Shown: positions 1-13,995, counted from the first letter of the stretch. The stretch: DNA of 64,000 bases from Gnetum montanum (GCA_015680685.1 MNCI01010180.1:322761-386760); one strand, 5' to 3'. The notes: a model not told the origin generated them from the sequence alone. Made by a program: numbers and translations.

Positions 1-67
1 TAATTAGTATCAACCTTATAGTTATTTTAACATTTTATGTGGTAACTCATGAAATATCATTGGTAAT

Positions 68-915
68 TGATAAGCAACTGAGTATTCTAGCACTCCACCA
101 TACAGGTCACAAGTGCACACATGCAACTAGATTGTAATCCATGAATATATAATGTAAGAAAACTAGTGGTTAATATTTGGTTCACAATCATTATCTTCTC
201 ACATTGAGTTAGTGAAGTTCCAATAGTATGATTTAACTCTTAGTGAGGCATATGATATCATGATGTTGTTGGCTCAAATTAGTCATAAGTTCTTCCATAA
301 TGAAAATGGGAATAAAGTTTAAATCTAAGTGATAAATGAAATGTAAATCTATCCTAGCCTATGATGATAAGCATCTATTTCTAGCTTGCCTTACATACCT
401 TGAGCTCATGTAACTGTCACATGGATTACCAAGTGAATTCACTATTAAGCGAATCAAGTGAAGTCACTACTACATTACTAAATGATTACACGTAATGCTC
501 AAAACTAGTCATACTTATACTTCCTTACTAAGAGACATTGGTAAAGCAAAGTCTTCAAGAAATATAAATGATATAAATGCAAACATGTTGGAAGGTAAAA
601 TTTATCTAAGTAAAGTAAACTAGGTAGAATGCTGCAATGGTAAGAAATAATCTCGATCTTTATTGCTAGTCATGAATTGTGTCTAGGTTACCACACTATG
701 AGCATTCACTTCTAACTTTAACTCTAAGTGTAACTCATGAAAAGAAACTATAAGAATTTTGCTAAGTGTTGTGCAAAAGTTGTTCCACCAATGCAGTGGT
801 GGATTGATATTTATAGTCATGACCAGGGCCCACTACATTGTATCTATGATGACATAAGTAAAGCTATGATATCATAGATATGATATCACATCATTTAGCT
901 TAATGAACATTGTCA
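68..915 (-). repeat. Element A 3' LTR
   Basis: It matches 12565-13442 along its whole length (shared stretches around the end motif, the TCTTCTCACATT segment and the region near 660-780). On the minus strand it begins TGACAA and ends TTATCA. GATATC-like palindromes (about 866-892) lie near the U3 end. The polypurine tract abuts it at 916. Confidence 0.85.
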
Positions 916-927
916 TACCCCCACAAC
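916..927 (-). other. Polypurine tract, element A
   Basis: On the minus strand this reads GTTGTGGGGGTA directly before the 3' LTR, the same GTGGGGGTA core found before the 3' LTRs of B, E and F. It primes plus-strand DNA synthesis in LTR retrotransposons. Confidence 0.75.
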
Positions 928-1162
928 TAATTAGATACTCATCTTCAAGTTAAAACAAAAGGAGGATAGAGCTCCTTACAAAATTGTGAGGTGTATTCAA
1001 ACTTCAACATGAATACTTATATACATTACTAACTTGACTCTAAATGCTGCATTATGGTTTAAGTGATGCTAATAAAATTATGATGAATTACATGATTAAC
1101 AGAATTTGATAATTTAAAATAATAAAACAAAATTAGAAAAAAAGGTAAAGCTTGATGTAGCC

Positions 1163-3912
1163 TTATGTCCCTAGTGGTGGTGGCTCCTCCATCAACTTCT
1201 TCTTTTTAGCATTGGGCTTTAGGATTTGATATCAATTGAGTAATGCCTAAAGTTTATCTTCTTCTCATCTAGGATGATGTACTATCTAGGTAAATTCTAT
1301 GATGCTGGTTGGGGTTAGTACCTTCCATCGGCATGGCAGCTATGAGAACATCTTATTTTACTTTATATACTAGGCTACAAACTACCATCTTTTTTCTTTA
1401 AATCTCCTAGATACTTTTCTTAACTCTTGATAATCTATCATTCTATGGGCTAGGTTTTCTACTACATCCTTTTGGTCCTTATAGTTGGCTTTGAACACTA
1501 CAAGTTTAGAGTTTGTAATATGCAGTTTTTGTTGCACATCCTTAAACTCTTGCTCATATAATGCATAGGTCACGACCGCTTACTACTCTAGTTCATTTCT
1601 AGACCTTCCTATTGTGAGCATGGATAGATTAGCATACTAAAGGTTTTCTAATACCATGTACTCTATAAGATCTTCAATTTTCATGTTCTTGTTCTTCACT
1701 TTGACTTGGTGGACATGGACAAGACCATTCAGGATTGGCTTCCAATCAGGTATTTGTGTAGTAATGGAGATAATTTTAACTTTAGCCATCTAAAAAATCA
1801 TTGATTTTTTTGTACATGCTCACCTAGTCTCTAAAGTTATTTCTAATTCTTTCATGCTTTTTTACCTCATTCTACCACACACTAATCTCAATTTTTAACT
1901 TTTGGAAAATAGTGTAGCCTTCCTCCATTGATAGGATTCTATTTTCTTTGACCAATTTTCACATATCCTAGATGACTCTTGCACATTATTCTTTAAGCTG
2001 ATGGAAGATTCTTTGAGAACATTCTTTTTTTTTCTATATCTATCAATCTTCTATTTTTATCAATAATTCTTTTGTTTTCTTCTTCAAGGAAATATAATGA
2101 TTTGTCATGTGCATAGGTTTGAGCTTCTATTATAGAGGTATTCCATGTCTCCTTCTCCTTTTTCATCTCTACTTGGATGTTTCTTGCTATGAGCTAGGTC
2201 CCTTTATTAGTTATGAATTTATTGAGCTAGGCTAGTATTATGTATTGTGTAGGGTATTTCTTTTCTACTCTTAAGATTCTTAATTCAACTTACAACCTCT
2301 ACACTTCATTCTCTACATGTTTAGTTCTTGTTTTAGCCATTACTAGCTTGCCCTTTGTTGAGATTAGATATGACTAGACTATAGAGGATATCAAAGAGAT
2401 TTTTCATACTTGGCCCATTTGCAATAGTTGATCTAGGATGCCTTCATGTTCTTCTTAGGGCATGGATGTTTTAACTATTATTTCAAAATATTTAGTTTTA
2501 TTAATATCTATTGGTGGCATAATGGAAACATTGAATGATTCTTTAATGTGATCTATGATCACCTTTGCTACTCCTACTACATCTTGGTGTTGCGTTATCA
2601 TGACTATGGCTCCTTCTCCTATTTCTAGCATGACCAATAATGATGCAATATTTCTAGAGATTTTTTGTGCCTAGTCTTCATCTTCTCCTACCCACAATGA
2701 GATTTATCCACTAGCAAGTCCTATTGATACCACAAGCCTTATGGAATTATCTCTAATTTTATATAGTGTGGAACCTTCCCTAGTTTCCCAAAAAATGGTT
2801 TTAGTAATCTACTACAAATGGCTCATGGAAGATCGATAGTGTTATTGTGTTGTTGGTGCACTTAACCTAGCTATATCACTAGTTCACATTAACTCATTGG
2901 AAATAGTTTGTTCCTATCCTTTGGCTAGAATGTTATTTCCTAGTATGGATCTTGCTACTCCCTCAGTGCTTTTTGGCTTTTCCAACTGATCTTTCTTTGG
3001 AGGCACTAGTTTTGACATTTTAGCATAACATGTATTCTAGACCTTATGTAAGACATCATTTGTGGAGCCTAGAATTCTAACTTTCTTGCATAATCTTTTG
3101 ATGAGGTAGGGGAATGACATTGTAAGTTACCCTACCTTTTCTTCTTTAAATTGTAATTGGATTTTTGAAAATAATAAATGAGCCATATTTGCATTAAATT
3201 TCCCCATAAGAATAGTGCTTCCTCTTACAACATAGGTGGAAATTTTGTTAAGCCTTTTGATGGAAAAAATATGGTAGGTTCCTATCTTTAAGTATATTTT
3301 CTCCACAACAAATAATTCACTATATTCTTTATCTACTTTGTCATAGGCCCATTATAGCCATAACTTCTTTGCATCTATGTTGAATCTTGTAGATATCTGT
3401 GTAATTTTTGCTTTAACATTAGGAATATTAGGTGCCTTTGTAATTGCTTTCACTGAGTAAGGAACTACGATTCCTTCAATTTTAACTATAACATCATCCT
3501 ACTTGTTCTTCTAGAATTGGTACACTTCTCCTAAGTACCATTCTCCACTACATGATAAACTTGGCCACAAGGGAGAGGCTTCGAGTTGTTTTTTAATGTT
3601 AGCAAGTGTGAATTCCATGAATAGTCTGAAGTTGAGTTTCATGATAACTATGTACATGATTGATTTTTTTTGAATGACCTAGAGATATTTTGCCAATAGC
3701 ATGAAGCATTGTTCTTTCTCTAGAGCTAGCAATACTTTAGCCTTAGCTTGTGCAGAGTGTTTTGTTGTGGAAGCTTACTAATGGATGCTCAAGGATTGAG
3801 CCTCCTACTCCACTTTTGGAGTCTATTCTCTAGCTTAACATCTACCTCTATCTCTAGGTCTTTTGCTTCCTTATTGTGAGGGTCTTCCTTCTATGGGTCT
3901 TTTAGGAGCCAT
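1163..3912 (-). pseudogene. Element A 3' ORF in the env position (long form), decayed
   Basis: It begins MAPKR directly after the acceptor-like GATTACAG and runs about 900 codons to a stop after LMEEPPPLGT. Many stops and shifts interrupt it. Visible parts: a basic N-terminus, a WYLGEVYQF segment near residue 120, a central region with LTMSFPYLIKRLC, and a charged, probably coiled-coil C-terminus rich in E and K. The FPxLIxxLC pattern recalls the plant transposon protein domain of Athila-type third ORFs; this is recognition from memory. The B, E and F copies share both ends but lack the middle. It sits where Athila elements carry the env-like ORF. I see no convincing signal peptide or membrane segment, so an envelope role is not supported. 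Confidence 0.7.
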
Positions 3913-6309
3913 CTGTAATCATCAAGGATTTGTTTAAGATCACCTAAGAATTCAAATAGGTTCCCAACAGTTCATAGCCATTCCTTGAATTTTATACTTT
4001 GATCACAAGTTTATCCTTATTATTACTTATAGCTCTTCTTATGATTGTAGAGTTAGAAAAAATTTAAAAATTTCAAAAAGAAACCCTTATTCATTGTTCT
4101 TTTAATTTTCATGACCTCTCACAATTATTATTTTCTAATTTATTGTGTGATTGGATGGGTGGTTATGAGAATTAGTTAAAATATGCTTATTTGTTCTCAT
4201 CCTGACCCTTAATATACTCTTTTGGCATTATAGAAATTTAGTTCAATTTGACTTATTTACACATAGCACTCTCTCCAATACTTAGTTGGTCACTCCATGA
4301 TCAAGAAGATTCAAAAATCATGCAAATTGGATTTATGGCAAGAGAGTTATGATGCTTGGAAGATTGGTTGCTAGAAGGTTAGAAAAACAACATAAACTCC
4401 CCTTGCTTGAAATATGGAAAATTAAAAATTTCATGACTCTAGAATGTATATATATAGATGGCTTATATTAGATACATTGTAGATATGACATTGTAGTTGC
4501 AACATATTAGGACCTAATACATCATAGCTACAATGTCACCATTAAAAAAATTCTGAATTTTGAGCACTTTTTGGTGGAAAAATTAGGATAAATGAATAGT
4601 TTGGAAAGTGTATAGGTGGTCTAAAGGGTCCTTGATTATGGATGATGCTTAGAATATGAAAATATAGTAGTAAAATCTTGTGAGAGAAAGAATCTTTAGC
4701 AAGGAAAGTCAAGGAGATATATAGGAGAGGGTATTAGGAATTGCCAAAAGTATGATCAATTATGAGAATGTAGGAAAGTGAAAATTTATGGTTTAAATGT
4801 CTTGGAGGTACAAGATCATGTGGAATTAGTCATCATATATGAAGCACAAGGGTTATACAAGTGGATCCTCCTTGAAGCAGGCTCTAGACGTTAGTGCCAT
4901 TGTATAACTACATTTGCAATTGTCTGTAGGCACTCAAGGAGTTAAATGTAAAAAATACCTATCTTGCAAAACACACACATGTTAGTATCACTTGGATAAG
5001 AAAATAATACTATATTATCTAAAACCATTAAATTATAATTATATATAATAGTGAAGTGAGATGAAAGTAGAAGGGATTGCAGGAATTGGGACATGAGGTG
5101 TCTTACCATAGGCATAATGGATTCTTGTGTGCCATATGTGTTTAAAGTAATCATTAGCCTTTCTATCTAAGATCCAAACCAATTTTATACTACTTACTAG
5201 TGACATTGCATTACATCATCCCAAAACTAACAATCACAAAACTACCATTGCTGCAGGAAGTATTAACACTTGGTAATGAAGTTCAAGGAAGTAGTTTATT
5301 AATAGCATACTTTATTTTTTAAAGGAGACTTGGCCATTGGATAGACAAGTGACTTTAGGAATGGGTAACATGTCTTTCTATACCCATAACCAATGCAAGT
5401 CCAAGAATCCTTGAATTTTCTAAAAAGTCACCTACCTTCAGGCATGGGTAACATGCCTTTCTAGTGGAACCCCCAAAACTTTTTATTCTATGCATTTATT
5501 ATGTTATTATTGTGTCAACCTTACTAGATGACTACCTTTAGACATGGATAACATGTATTTTTAGTGACATGGTAAGGTAGCACTTATTTTAAACATACTT
5601 CCATTCTTTGTTAGAACTCAAGTAAATAATACAACGTAACAACAAGATAAGACTTGTAGTAGTAGTAGTTCCAAAGAATCCACAAATACCCTTGATGTCA
5701 CATCCTTTTCAATTTCACTTTTTTCTTCATTCTTCTATCTAGGAATAATGATCAGAAATTTATTTTAATTTTATTGTGAAGAGAATGTCACTATGTCTAT
5801 GGTAAGAACTTCTTATTATTAGAAATGAGTAGATGGATGATGTGGCCTCACTGTATATAGAATCAATCTTCTAATGATTTGATAATATAGGTCAATATTT
5901 ACATTATTGGTAATAAATCTTGTTTTATTCCTTTGTATTTTATTATAAAAATCAAGAAAAATATGTACCAAAAAAATGATGAAAAACTAGAGAAAATTGT
6001 TGAAATTAGAAAATGTAGAATGTTATTAAAGAGTAAAAATGATTTGAGAAATAGAAAGAGTATAAAAGAATGGAAAAGTCATAAAAAAATGGAAAAGTCA
6101 TAAAAGAATGGAAAAAGATAAAAAATGGAAAATTTTTAAAGAAAACTTTATGCCTAAGTGTCAAGCTTGACATCCCCATAACTATTTTGAGAAGTGGATA
6201 TTTGGAATATTGAATGGATGGTAGTGTATTTGTTAGATAGGATAGAATCCTTGAAAGAGTAGGGAATGTCATGATATGTCTTGATTTGTTGAATACTGAT
6301 AAGAATAAA
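3913..6309 (-). other. Element A spacer between integrase and 3' ORF
   Basis: No long ORF. The part about 4800-5760 aligns in order with spacers of B, C, D, E and F, including the segment with the gatgtcacatcc block near 5695 and the hairpin at 4852-4908. A 70-codon ORF at 4942-5154 shares only its last residues in frame with the B and E spacer ORFs; the middle is in another frame, so conservation here is at the nucleotide level. Confidence 0.7.
4852..4908 (-). other. Conserved spacer hairpin, element A copy
   Basis: The arms GTTATACAA and TTGTATAAC pair over 9 bp around a loop with the purine-rich AAGGAGGATCC core. Same place in the spacer as in the other five elements, but with stem bases changed on both sides. 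Confidence 0.65.
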
Positions 6310-9300
6310 CTATTGTGGGTTGGTTTGATGATAGATCTACATGGCGCTAGATCGGTATGTTGCATGGATAATACAGGGTCCTTCCCATAAAGTTTAGAAA
6401 TTAGCCTTTTGTGGAACATAACTAAGATCGTAATAGAGGACTTTATCACTTAGTTGAATTGACACTTGTCTTATTTTAGCATCATGTTTTTTTTGGAGTA
6501 CTTTTTTGTGAATTTTATTACTCATTTGAGCAACTAATCTATTCTCATCTAAGAGATTAAGATTCATGAGGCATTCTCATTAAGCTAGACTTAAGTCAAG
6601 GTCAAGTATACAACTAGTGGAAAGGGTATTGATTTCTACTTGAATCGATAACATGGATAGTTTATCATAAACTCAATCATATGGGGAATATCCTATTGAA
6701 AGTTTTCATGTTTATTTATATGCTCATAGAGCATCATTAAGTTTAGTGCTTCAATCCTTCCTATATCAACTAACTATTCTAGTTAATATTCTTGTGATTC
6801 CCTAGTTAGTTACTTCTGTTTATCCATTTTCTTGGGGATGGCATGGCGTAGTTAGTTTGTGATTCACCCCAAGTTGTTGCATTAGCTTTCTGAATGTAGC
6901 TCTTGTAAAATGAGTCCTGTTGTTTGATATAAGCATGTGAGTCACTCCAAATCTATTTACCACATGTTGTTGAAATATCTTAGTAGCTATTTTGGTTATA
7001 TAATTCTTGACTACAGCTGCTTCTACTCACTTTTTCTAATAATCAACTATAATTATAATGTATGATTTTCCATTAGACATTGGCATCATAGACCCCATAA
7101 AATTAATTTCCCAAATTTCAAACGGTTCCATGGCTGTATTCACTATTGTGGACCTTCATTTTTTATTGTTAATCATCTATCATGTTGACACCTCTCACAA
7201 GATTGGACCAACTCATGTGCATCTTGAAATATCATAGGCTAGAAGTAGCTTACCATCAATTTGAATGCCATCCTTCATCTTACATAGTGACCACCACATG
7301 ATCCTTCATGTGCATCTTGTAAGGTTCTTTACTAGTCTTCTTCAAGAACACACCATCTGATTAGTCCATTAGTACACATCCTATAAAGATTCCCATTAAT
7401 TTTCATATACATTTTGGCTTGATGGAGGAATTGATCCTTTTGTTTCTTGTCCCACTCAACAAGAAGTTTTTATGTAGTGAGATAGGTCACATAGTTAGAG
7501 ATTCATGGCTTCTCTATTGAGGTTATAGCCATTTCTATTGTTGTGAATAGATTTTCATCAGGAAGTTAGTTTGATAATGGTTCATCATCTTGTAATTGCC
7601 ATTTGAGTTTGGATAGATGATCAACTACAATGTTTTCGGTTCCCTTTTTATCTATCATGGTGATGTTGAATTCTTGTAATATTATGAGCCATCTTATCAC
7701 CCTTGGACTAACTACTAGTTTATTCATCAGAAATCTAATAACACTATAATTTGTGTAAACATAAATAGAATATCTAAGCATATAATGTCTAAATTTCTCA
7801 TGTGCATACACCATGGCCATAAGCTCCTTTTCTATAATGGTGTAATTAACTTATGTCCTAATGATGCTTTGACTAGTGTAGTGTATGCAATAGGATTTTC
7901 TTTGATCATCTAGCTAAGTGAGTATTTCTCCCAGTGTGTAGTTTCAAACATCTATCATTATGTGGAAGGGTTTAGACTAATCTAGGGCTTGAAGGATTAG
8001 TGTTTTGATTAGTTTCTATTTTAATGTCTTGAATGCCTTCTCACATAGTTTTGTGTAGTGGAATGATGCATCTTTCTGTATGAGTTCTACTATTGGTTTT
8101 GCAATTTTTAAGAAATTTTCAAAAATGTTCTATAATATCCTATGTGGCCAGAAAACTAATCTAACATCCTTAACATTTTGTGGCCTTTAAGTGATGTTTT
8201 GGATGACTATTATCTTCTTTGGAACTACCTCTATTTCCTTGTGATATACTTTATGTCCTAGAACTATACCATCTTGGACCATTAAATAGCTTATTTGCCA
8301 ATTGAGCTTTAGGTTCGTTTCTACACATCTTTTCAATATCTACCCTAAATGGTCCAAAGCTTATTTAATATCTAGCTCATATGCAGAGGAGTAGTTCATA
8401 AAGACTTCCACCTTATTATTAATTTTCTTCTAGAAGATGCTAAGTACAAGTCTCAAGAATGTAGTAGGTGCATTACACAAACCAAAGGACATTTGCTTAT
8501 GTGCAAAAGTCCTCCATGGACTAGTTAATGTGGTCTTTTCTTAGTCTTTTAGTGTCATGAAAATTTTATTGTGCCCATTATAGCCATCTAGAAAGCTGTA
8601 ATACTGGTGTCTTGCTATAGTATCCAGGACTTGGTGAAAAAATGGTAGAGGAAAATGGTCCTTGAATGTTGCAATGTTTAATAATCTAAAATTAATACAA
8701 ACCCTCCATTTTCCATACTTCTTTGCTACATTGACTAATGAGTTGATCCATTCATTGTCTACTATTGGATAGATAAAACCTACTTTTAACAATTTTCCTA
8801 ACTCTTGTTTCATAAAATTTTTAAGCTTTGGGTTTAACCTTCTTTGAGGTTGGTGATGTTGTTTGACACCTGAATTTGTATAGATTTGATGTTGTCATAT
8901 ATGTGGGTCAATTAAATTTATCTTAGCATAGGACCATGCAAATGCAATTGGTTGTTTATTTACCACTTATAGTGATTTTCTCTTTTGTTCCTTATCAAAT
9001 TACTAGTATCTTATTGTTTAAAAAGGCATATTCAAGTGTATCTAGTAGGATTTTTAGTTCTAAGGATTTTGCTTCATGTGTATCTTGTATCTCTAGTCTT
9101 CCCCATTCAATATCTTCTTCTTGAAATGACTCAATGTGAAGAGGTTTTCTTTTAAACTATTCCAACTTATCAAGTTCTTCTACATAGGCACTTATGATTC
9201 TACTTGTAGGTTCCATGCATATATTGGATTTAGTCTCCTCTTCAAATATCAATCATTGGGTGCCTTTTTGTTGGATGGTTGCTACATATAAACACTTTTG

Positions 9301-10457
9301 TATACACATATCTTCTATACATCCATTGCATGTTATGATGATGTTGCTTGTTATGGCCCAAATGTTTTGCACACAATCGCACCCATTATTACTATATGCC
9401 ATACATGAAGCTCAGCATCATTGTATGATTCTTGCCTCATTGTCCTTTGAGGATTTTAAAGGACAATTCTTTGATTTCAAGCTTAGCATCCATAGTGCTA
9501 AGTCATGCTCTTTTCATAATTATAGGAAATTCTCCTTTATTTTTCCCGACATGTATGACTAAGAAGTCGACAAGATAAGACCAACCACTTATGGTGGTGA
9601 TGACATCTTCCACCTATCTAAGTGGGATAGTGATTGATTGATCTGAAAGCTCTAGTCAAATGTTGATTTTCTTCAATGGAGGAAGATTCTAGGCTTTGTA
9701 TATATCTTGTGAAATCAAATTTATTCTTAATCCAAAATCTAGTAGAGCCTTGCAAGATTTATTTCTTGTTATCTAGAGATATACTAAGGGATTCCCAGTA
9801 TGTGTTGTCTTCTTGGGAAGTTCTCCTACTTTAATCTAGTATATTATAGTTTGATTAAGTATGAAAATGGTCAAATTTAGGCCCATAGAATATGGAAGCA
9901 TAGTGTTTCCTTGAGAACTATGTGTAGATGGGATGGATGTGGTGAAGTCCTCATCCTTTGAATCTTTTTTGGACTTATTTTGAAAGATACATATTTCTTT
10001 GATCTAGATTCATTTACTATCACATCCTCTTGTGTATTAAATACCCTAGTGGCATTCTTTTACTTTGGTTGTTTTGGGAGTTCTCCTTGCATAGCTGGTA
10101 GCATAATTAATGGTAGGAAGTTAGGAGGTTGATTGATGAACTAGCTATTGGTTGATGTGCATAAAAATTGGTATCCATTCACAAAGTAGGATGTCTATGA
10201 TAGTCCGTTGGATAGTAATAAGAGGAGGTATGGATTGAAGCATTTCCCAAAGAGATTGGACATTGAATGTAATATCCATAAGGATATCATTGCCTATATG
10301 GATATTGCTACCTTGGTTGTAGCATACCCCATACTTGCGGTTGTTGCCATTGTTGTTGGTATTACTCCTATGATTGAGGATAGGATCCACTTGGATAATA
10401 TGATGGTTGGTAAGGTTGTTAGAAGTTACCTTGTGGGTAAGGTAGTCTTCTTGGCAT
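6310..10457 (-). pseudogene. Element A pol: protease, RT, RNase H, integrase (decayed)
   Basis: Domains in order on the minus strand: protease near 9750 with KALLDFG in place of the usual D-S/T-G; RT at about 8140-8900 with WRVCINFRLLNIATFKDHF and MSFGLCNAPTTF; RNase H and its connection at 7566-7860 with MEKELMAMVYAHEKFRHY and SVIRFLMNK; integrase at about 6440-7480. The RT catalytic box reads FMNY (8391-8402) where element D has FVDD, so both catalytic aspartates are lost. Numerous stops. Dead copy. Confidence 0.85.
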
Positions 10458-12418
10458 CTATTTCTTAACAAATCTTGGATTAAGCACATATGCCTTAGAT
10501 TCTTCTAAGTGGACCATAATATGACAACATCCTTTAGGATGCTCATATTGGCATACTTTGCATCCTTCTTTGTCTTTCGAACTAGAGTTTGTTAATTCAT
10601 CAAGTGCAAAAACGTTTTCTTTATGTTTGTAGTTTTGTAGTCCATTAGCTCTTGTTTTGTTCCTTTCTTCATTTTTGTTCAAAGCTTGTTTAGTGTTTTC
10701 CTCTACTATCTTGAGTGTGATAGCAAAATTCTTCATTCATAGAATCCCACATTTTTTCTACCTTATATGTAATGTCATTAACTGGTTTTTGGATGGGTAG
10801 AGTTTTTTTGTGGATTATATCCTCCAAAGTTCCTTCTTTTTGTCTTTTGGATATTTTCACATCCTTTTTCCTCATTGCAAGATCTCAATTATAGTCTTCA
10901 GCTAATTCTCTTTTCTTTATTTCTCCTTCCTTTTTTGCCACTTGGTCTATCAATCTTTGAATTTTATGGATTGTTATTTCAGATAACCTACCTTGGGTAT
11001 ATACCCCAATAGTTTCTATAGTCTTGTTCCTTAACCCATTAATTATATGTCTAAGTTTTTCCCTTTGAGAAAATCCATGGCCTGGGAATCTATGTAGCAA
11101 TGAAAAGTACCTACCCATTGTTACATCAAGGGATTCATGTGTCCCTTGCTTCCATACTTAAATTTTTTTTCTTAAATTGAACACTATGTAATAAGTTTGA
11201 TACTTGTCATTAAAGTGCTCCAGCATGGTATACCATCTTTGGATTGTCTTTTATTCTAAGGATCTATACTAGCTCTTTGCTTCCTCAATGAGTGTTTTAG
11301 GAAATAACTTTAGTTTCTACCAATCATTCTATATGTTTTGAAGGGCACAAGAATTGTGGAAGGTTTGAAGATGGTGTTGTGGATTTGCATTGTATCTGCC
11401 TTCAAACTTGTGAATGTTATTCATATCTAGTTGCTTGATGTGACTATCCCTTATGTATCTGGTAGAAATATACACTACTTCTCTGATATTAATCATATTA
11501 TGAGTGGCTAATATGAGTTCTTCATTATCATCAAGTTCATAGATTTTGTTATAGTTATGACCCTTTTTCTTCTCATAATGATCTTTTCTTATGTTTGATT
11601 TTGTCTCTTCTTCTTTTGTAATTATCCTCTTCTCCATCAGGATGTCTTATTTGATGCTCATATCTCTTAGGATCCCTTTGTCTTTCCCTATCATGATCCC
11701 TCATTCTTCTTTCTCTCTTCTCATAATCTTTGGATGAGTGTGAGGATGAAGAGGAAGAAGTTGGGGAATGGTTTTGGTTGGTTCTCCTTCTATGACTCCT
11801 TAATTTATCCCTTTTTGATTTAGTGAAGGTTCTAGGCCTTAGATTCCTCCTAAGTGTGGAGTCCTCCTTATCTCCTCTAGGTGTTTTTGAAAGAGCTAAA
11901 TGTTATTGTATCTTGACAAGAACTTTGATATGGATAAGAGGTGTTTGAGATTGAGATCAATGAATGTCATAAAATTTATGTGTATGGAACATTGCATCAT
12001 CTCTTTCCTCTAGGATAACCATTTGTGATACTTTCTTTCTCTTGTCAAGCTCATGCCTTGTTTCCATAGTAGCATTCCTTATTATTTAGGCTTCTGTTGG
12101 CTAGTATGGTCAGGTCATGTATGTTGTAATGTGGTATCCTTCATGTACATGGCTAAGGTTTAACCATATGAGGATTACTTGCAACATCAATGGTGTAGAA
12201 TGTTCTGGAGGTAAAACGATGTTGCCATGTAAATCTATCCACATTATCTATTCATCTTTGTGAAAGATACATGTAAAATTAGGATAATATGGATTAGTAT
12301 GAGTATAGGAAATTCTAGTTTGCATGGGCACACTCCAATCTTATTCATCATATCTTTTGTCATGGTTCTTAGGAATTTCATTGGTAGGTAGTGATTTATC
12401 CTTAGGTGTAGAAGACAT
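10458..12418 (-). pseudogene. Element A gag (decayed)
   Basis: Starts MSSTPKDKSLP about 130 bp inside the primer site, as in element D (MSSSSHKS). It carries an arginine/serine-rich basic middle (about 11640-11880), a retrotransposon-gag helical segment with FPGHGFSQREKLRHIINGL (10885-11118), a charged region and a C-terminal knuckle CKVCQYEHPKGCC, spaced C-x2-C-x3-H-x4-C. Stops and frameshifts split it. Capsid and nucleocapsid role by homology. Confidence 0.8.
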
Positions 12419-12545
12419 ATTGTATTTTTTATGCTTTTAAGTATGTGTGTGTTAAAATAATTAATTCAAGTGTGAAAAAGAAAGACTTTATAATTCTTAA
12501 TACAACAAAATTTATAAAATCAACTACTAAGAAAACATTAGAACA

Positions 12546-12563
12546 TCCTTGATAATGGCATCA
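12546..12563 (-). other. Primer binding site, element A
   Basis: Minus strand TGATGCCATTATCAAGGA, 11 of 18 matching the complement of plant tRNA-Asp 3' end (TGGCGCCGTTGCCGGGGA). All seven differences are transitions, as methylated CpG decay would produce. Confidence 0.6.
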
Positions 12564-12564
12564 A

Positions 12565-13442
12565 TGATGAGCATCTGGGTATTCCAACACTCCATCATAC
12601 AAGTTAAGAGTACCCATACACAACCAGATCATAATCTATGGATGGACAATATAAGTATGCCCATGGTTGAAAGTTGGTTCATGATCATTGTCTTCTCACA
12701 TTTAGTGAAGTGCAAGTAGTATGGTTTAACTCTTGGTGAGGCGAATGATAGCATGATGTTGTTGTCTCAAATTAGTCCTTAGTGCTTCCATAATAAAAAT
12801 GAGAATAAAATCTAAATCGAAGAGATAATTGAAATGTAAATATATCCTAGCTAATGGCAATAATCATATATTCCTAGCTTTCCATACATACTCTAGGCTC
12901 ATGTAACCATCACTGGGATAGCTAAGTGAATTCACTACTAAGCAAATAAAGTCAAGTCACTACTAGGTTACCAAACAATTACACTTAACGCTGGAAACCA
13001 ACCATACTTATATTGCCTTACTAAGAGACATTGGTAAAGTAAAGTGTTCAATAAATGTAGATGACATAAAAGTAAACATGATGGAAAGTAAAATAAATTC
13101 TAAGTAAACTAGGTAGAATGCTACAATGGTAAGAAACAATATTAATCTTTATTACCAGTCATGAATTATGTCCAAGTACAATATACTCAAATAAAGACTC
13201 CATACAACTATTACTTACCACACTACAAGCATTCACTTCTAACTCTAACTCAAAGTGTATCTCAAGGAAAGAAACTACAAGAATTTCACTAAGTGTTGTG
13301 TAAAAGTTGTTCCAATAATGCGATGGTGGGTTGGTATTCACATTCATGATCAAGGTCCACTACATTGTATCTATGATGACATAAGCAAAGCTACAATATT
13401 GTAGATATGATATTGCATCATTTGGCTTACTGAATTTTATCA
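12565..13442 (-). repeat. Element A 5' LTR
   Basis: Partner of 68-915, 878 bp. It carries remnants of the GATATC palindromes near 13395-13415. No intact TATAAATA box was picked out in it. Confidence 0.85.
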
Positions 13443-13447
13443 TTAAT

Positions 13448-13990
13448 GCAAACCCCAATATAATGTGGTAACTAATGCATTAACACTAAAGTTAATGGAC
13501 TTGATTAATGGTTAAGTTAATTATTGTTAGTTCTAACAACGTATCTTGCAACATGGGCCCCATCTTCCAGGTTGTTCCCAAGGGGCTTTAAGGTGGTTTC
13601 CTCTATGATAAAGGTGTTTTAACTCTTCCTGCACATGTTTCCATGGACTTAAGAAGCCTAGGAAGTGGACTAGGAGATGTTGGAAGGAGGAATAGCTTTA
13701 CATAAGAAGAATCTCTTTTGATTTATTTTGTTTATGGTTAGCCACTCTATGATTTATATTTGGCCATGATCATGGATTTTCTATAGTAAGATGTAATGAG
13801 ACCTAAGTTGACATAAGCATACTTTTATGAATTTCCAAATAATTTATAACTTATTATTTTTTAAGTGTCTAATTACTTGTATGTTTTTATAAGTGTTTAA
13901 GTTTATTAAGAATTGTTAAGAGATTAAGTTTAATTTCCCTTTAATTGATTTTGTAAATTAGTTAAGGATTAAATTTAGGGTGTGACATTT
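13448..13990. other. Unassigned DNA between elements A and B
   Basis: AT-rich, no ORF of note and no similarity I recognise to the neighbouring elements. It ends in AGGGTGTGACA (about 13977-13987), which resembles the end of other plant LTR or polypurine sequences, but no partner is visible. Confidence 0.4.
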
Positions 13991-13995
13991 CCAGT

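Larger units (their letters stand above)
68..13442 (-). mobile_element. Element A: full-length Athila/Tat-type Ty3/gypsy retrotransposon
   Basis: Two direct LTRs (68-915 and 12565-13442) bound about 11.6 kb of internal DNA read on the minus strand: primer site, gag, protease, RT, RNase H, integrase, a long spacer and a 3' ORF, then the polypurine tract. Flanks are gtaat (63-67) and ttaat (13443-13447), a 4-of-5 target duplication. The order PR-RT-RH-IN marks Ty3/gypsy, and the tRNA-Asp-type primer site with an extra ORF after integrase fits the Athila/Tat branch. Every reading frame is broken by stops and frameshifts, and the primer site has seven transitions from the tRNA match, so the copy is old and inactive. 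Confidence 0.9.

Noticed and set aside
1-62. Left edge flank of element A
   Set aside because: AT-rich, shares TGTGGTAACT with 13464-13473 on the other side of A, but ten bases are too few to call a repeat.
1163-3912. 3' ORF as a retroviral envelope gene
   Set aside because: Position fits, but no signal peptide, transmembrane segment or cleavage site could be seen even allowing for decay; named only as a 3' ORF.
6006-6449. 147-codon ORF, serine- and phenylalanine-rich
   Set aside because: Its first 50 residues are the end of the element A integrase region; the rest is AT-rich spacer read through.
10208-10468. 86-codon plus-strand ORF in element A
   Set aside because: Opposite strand of the linker between gag and protease; no conservation in D or C.
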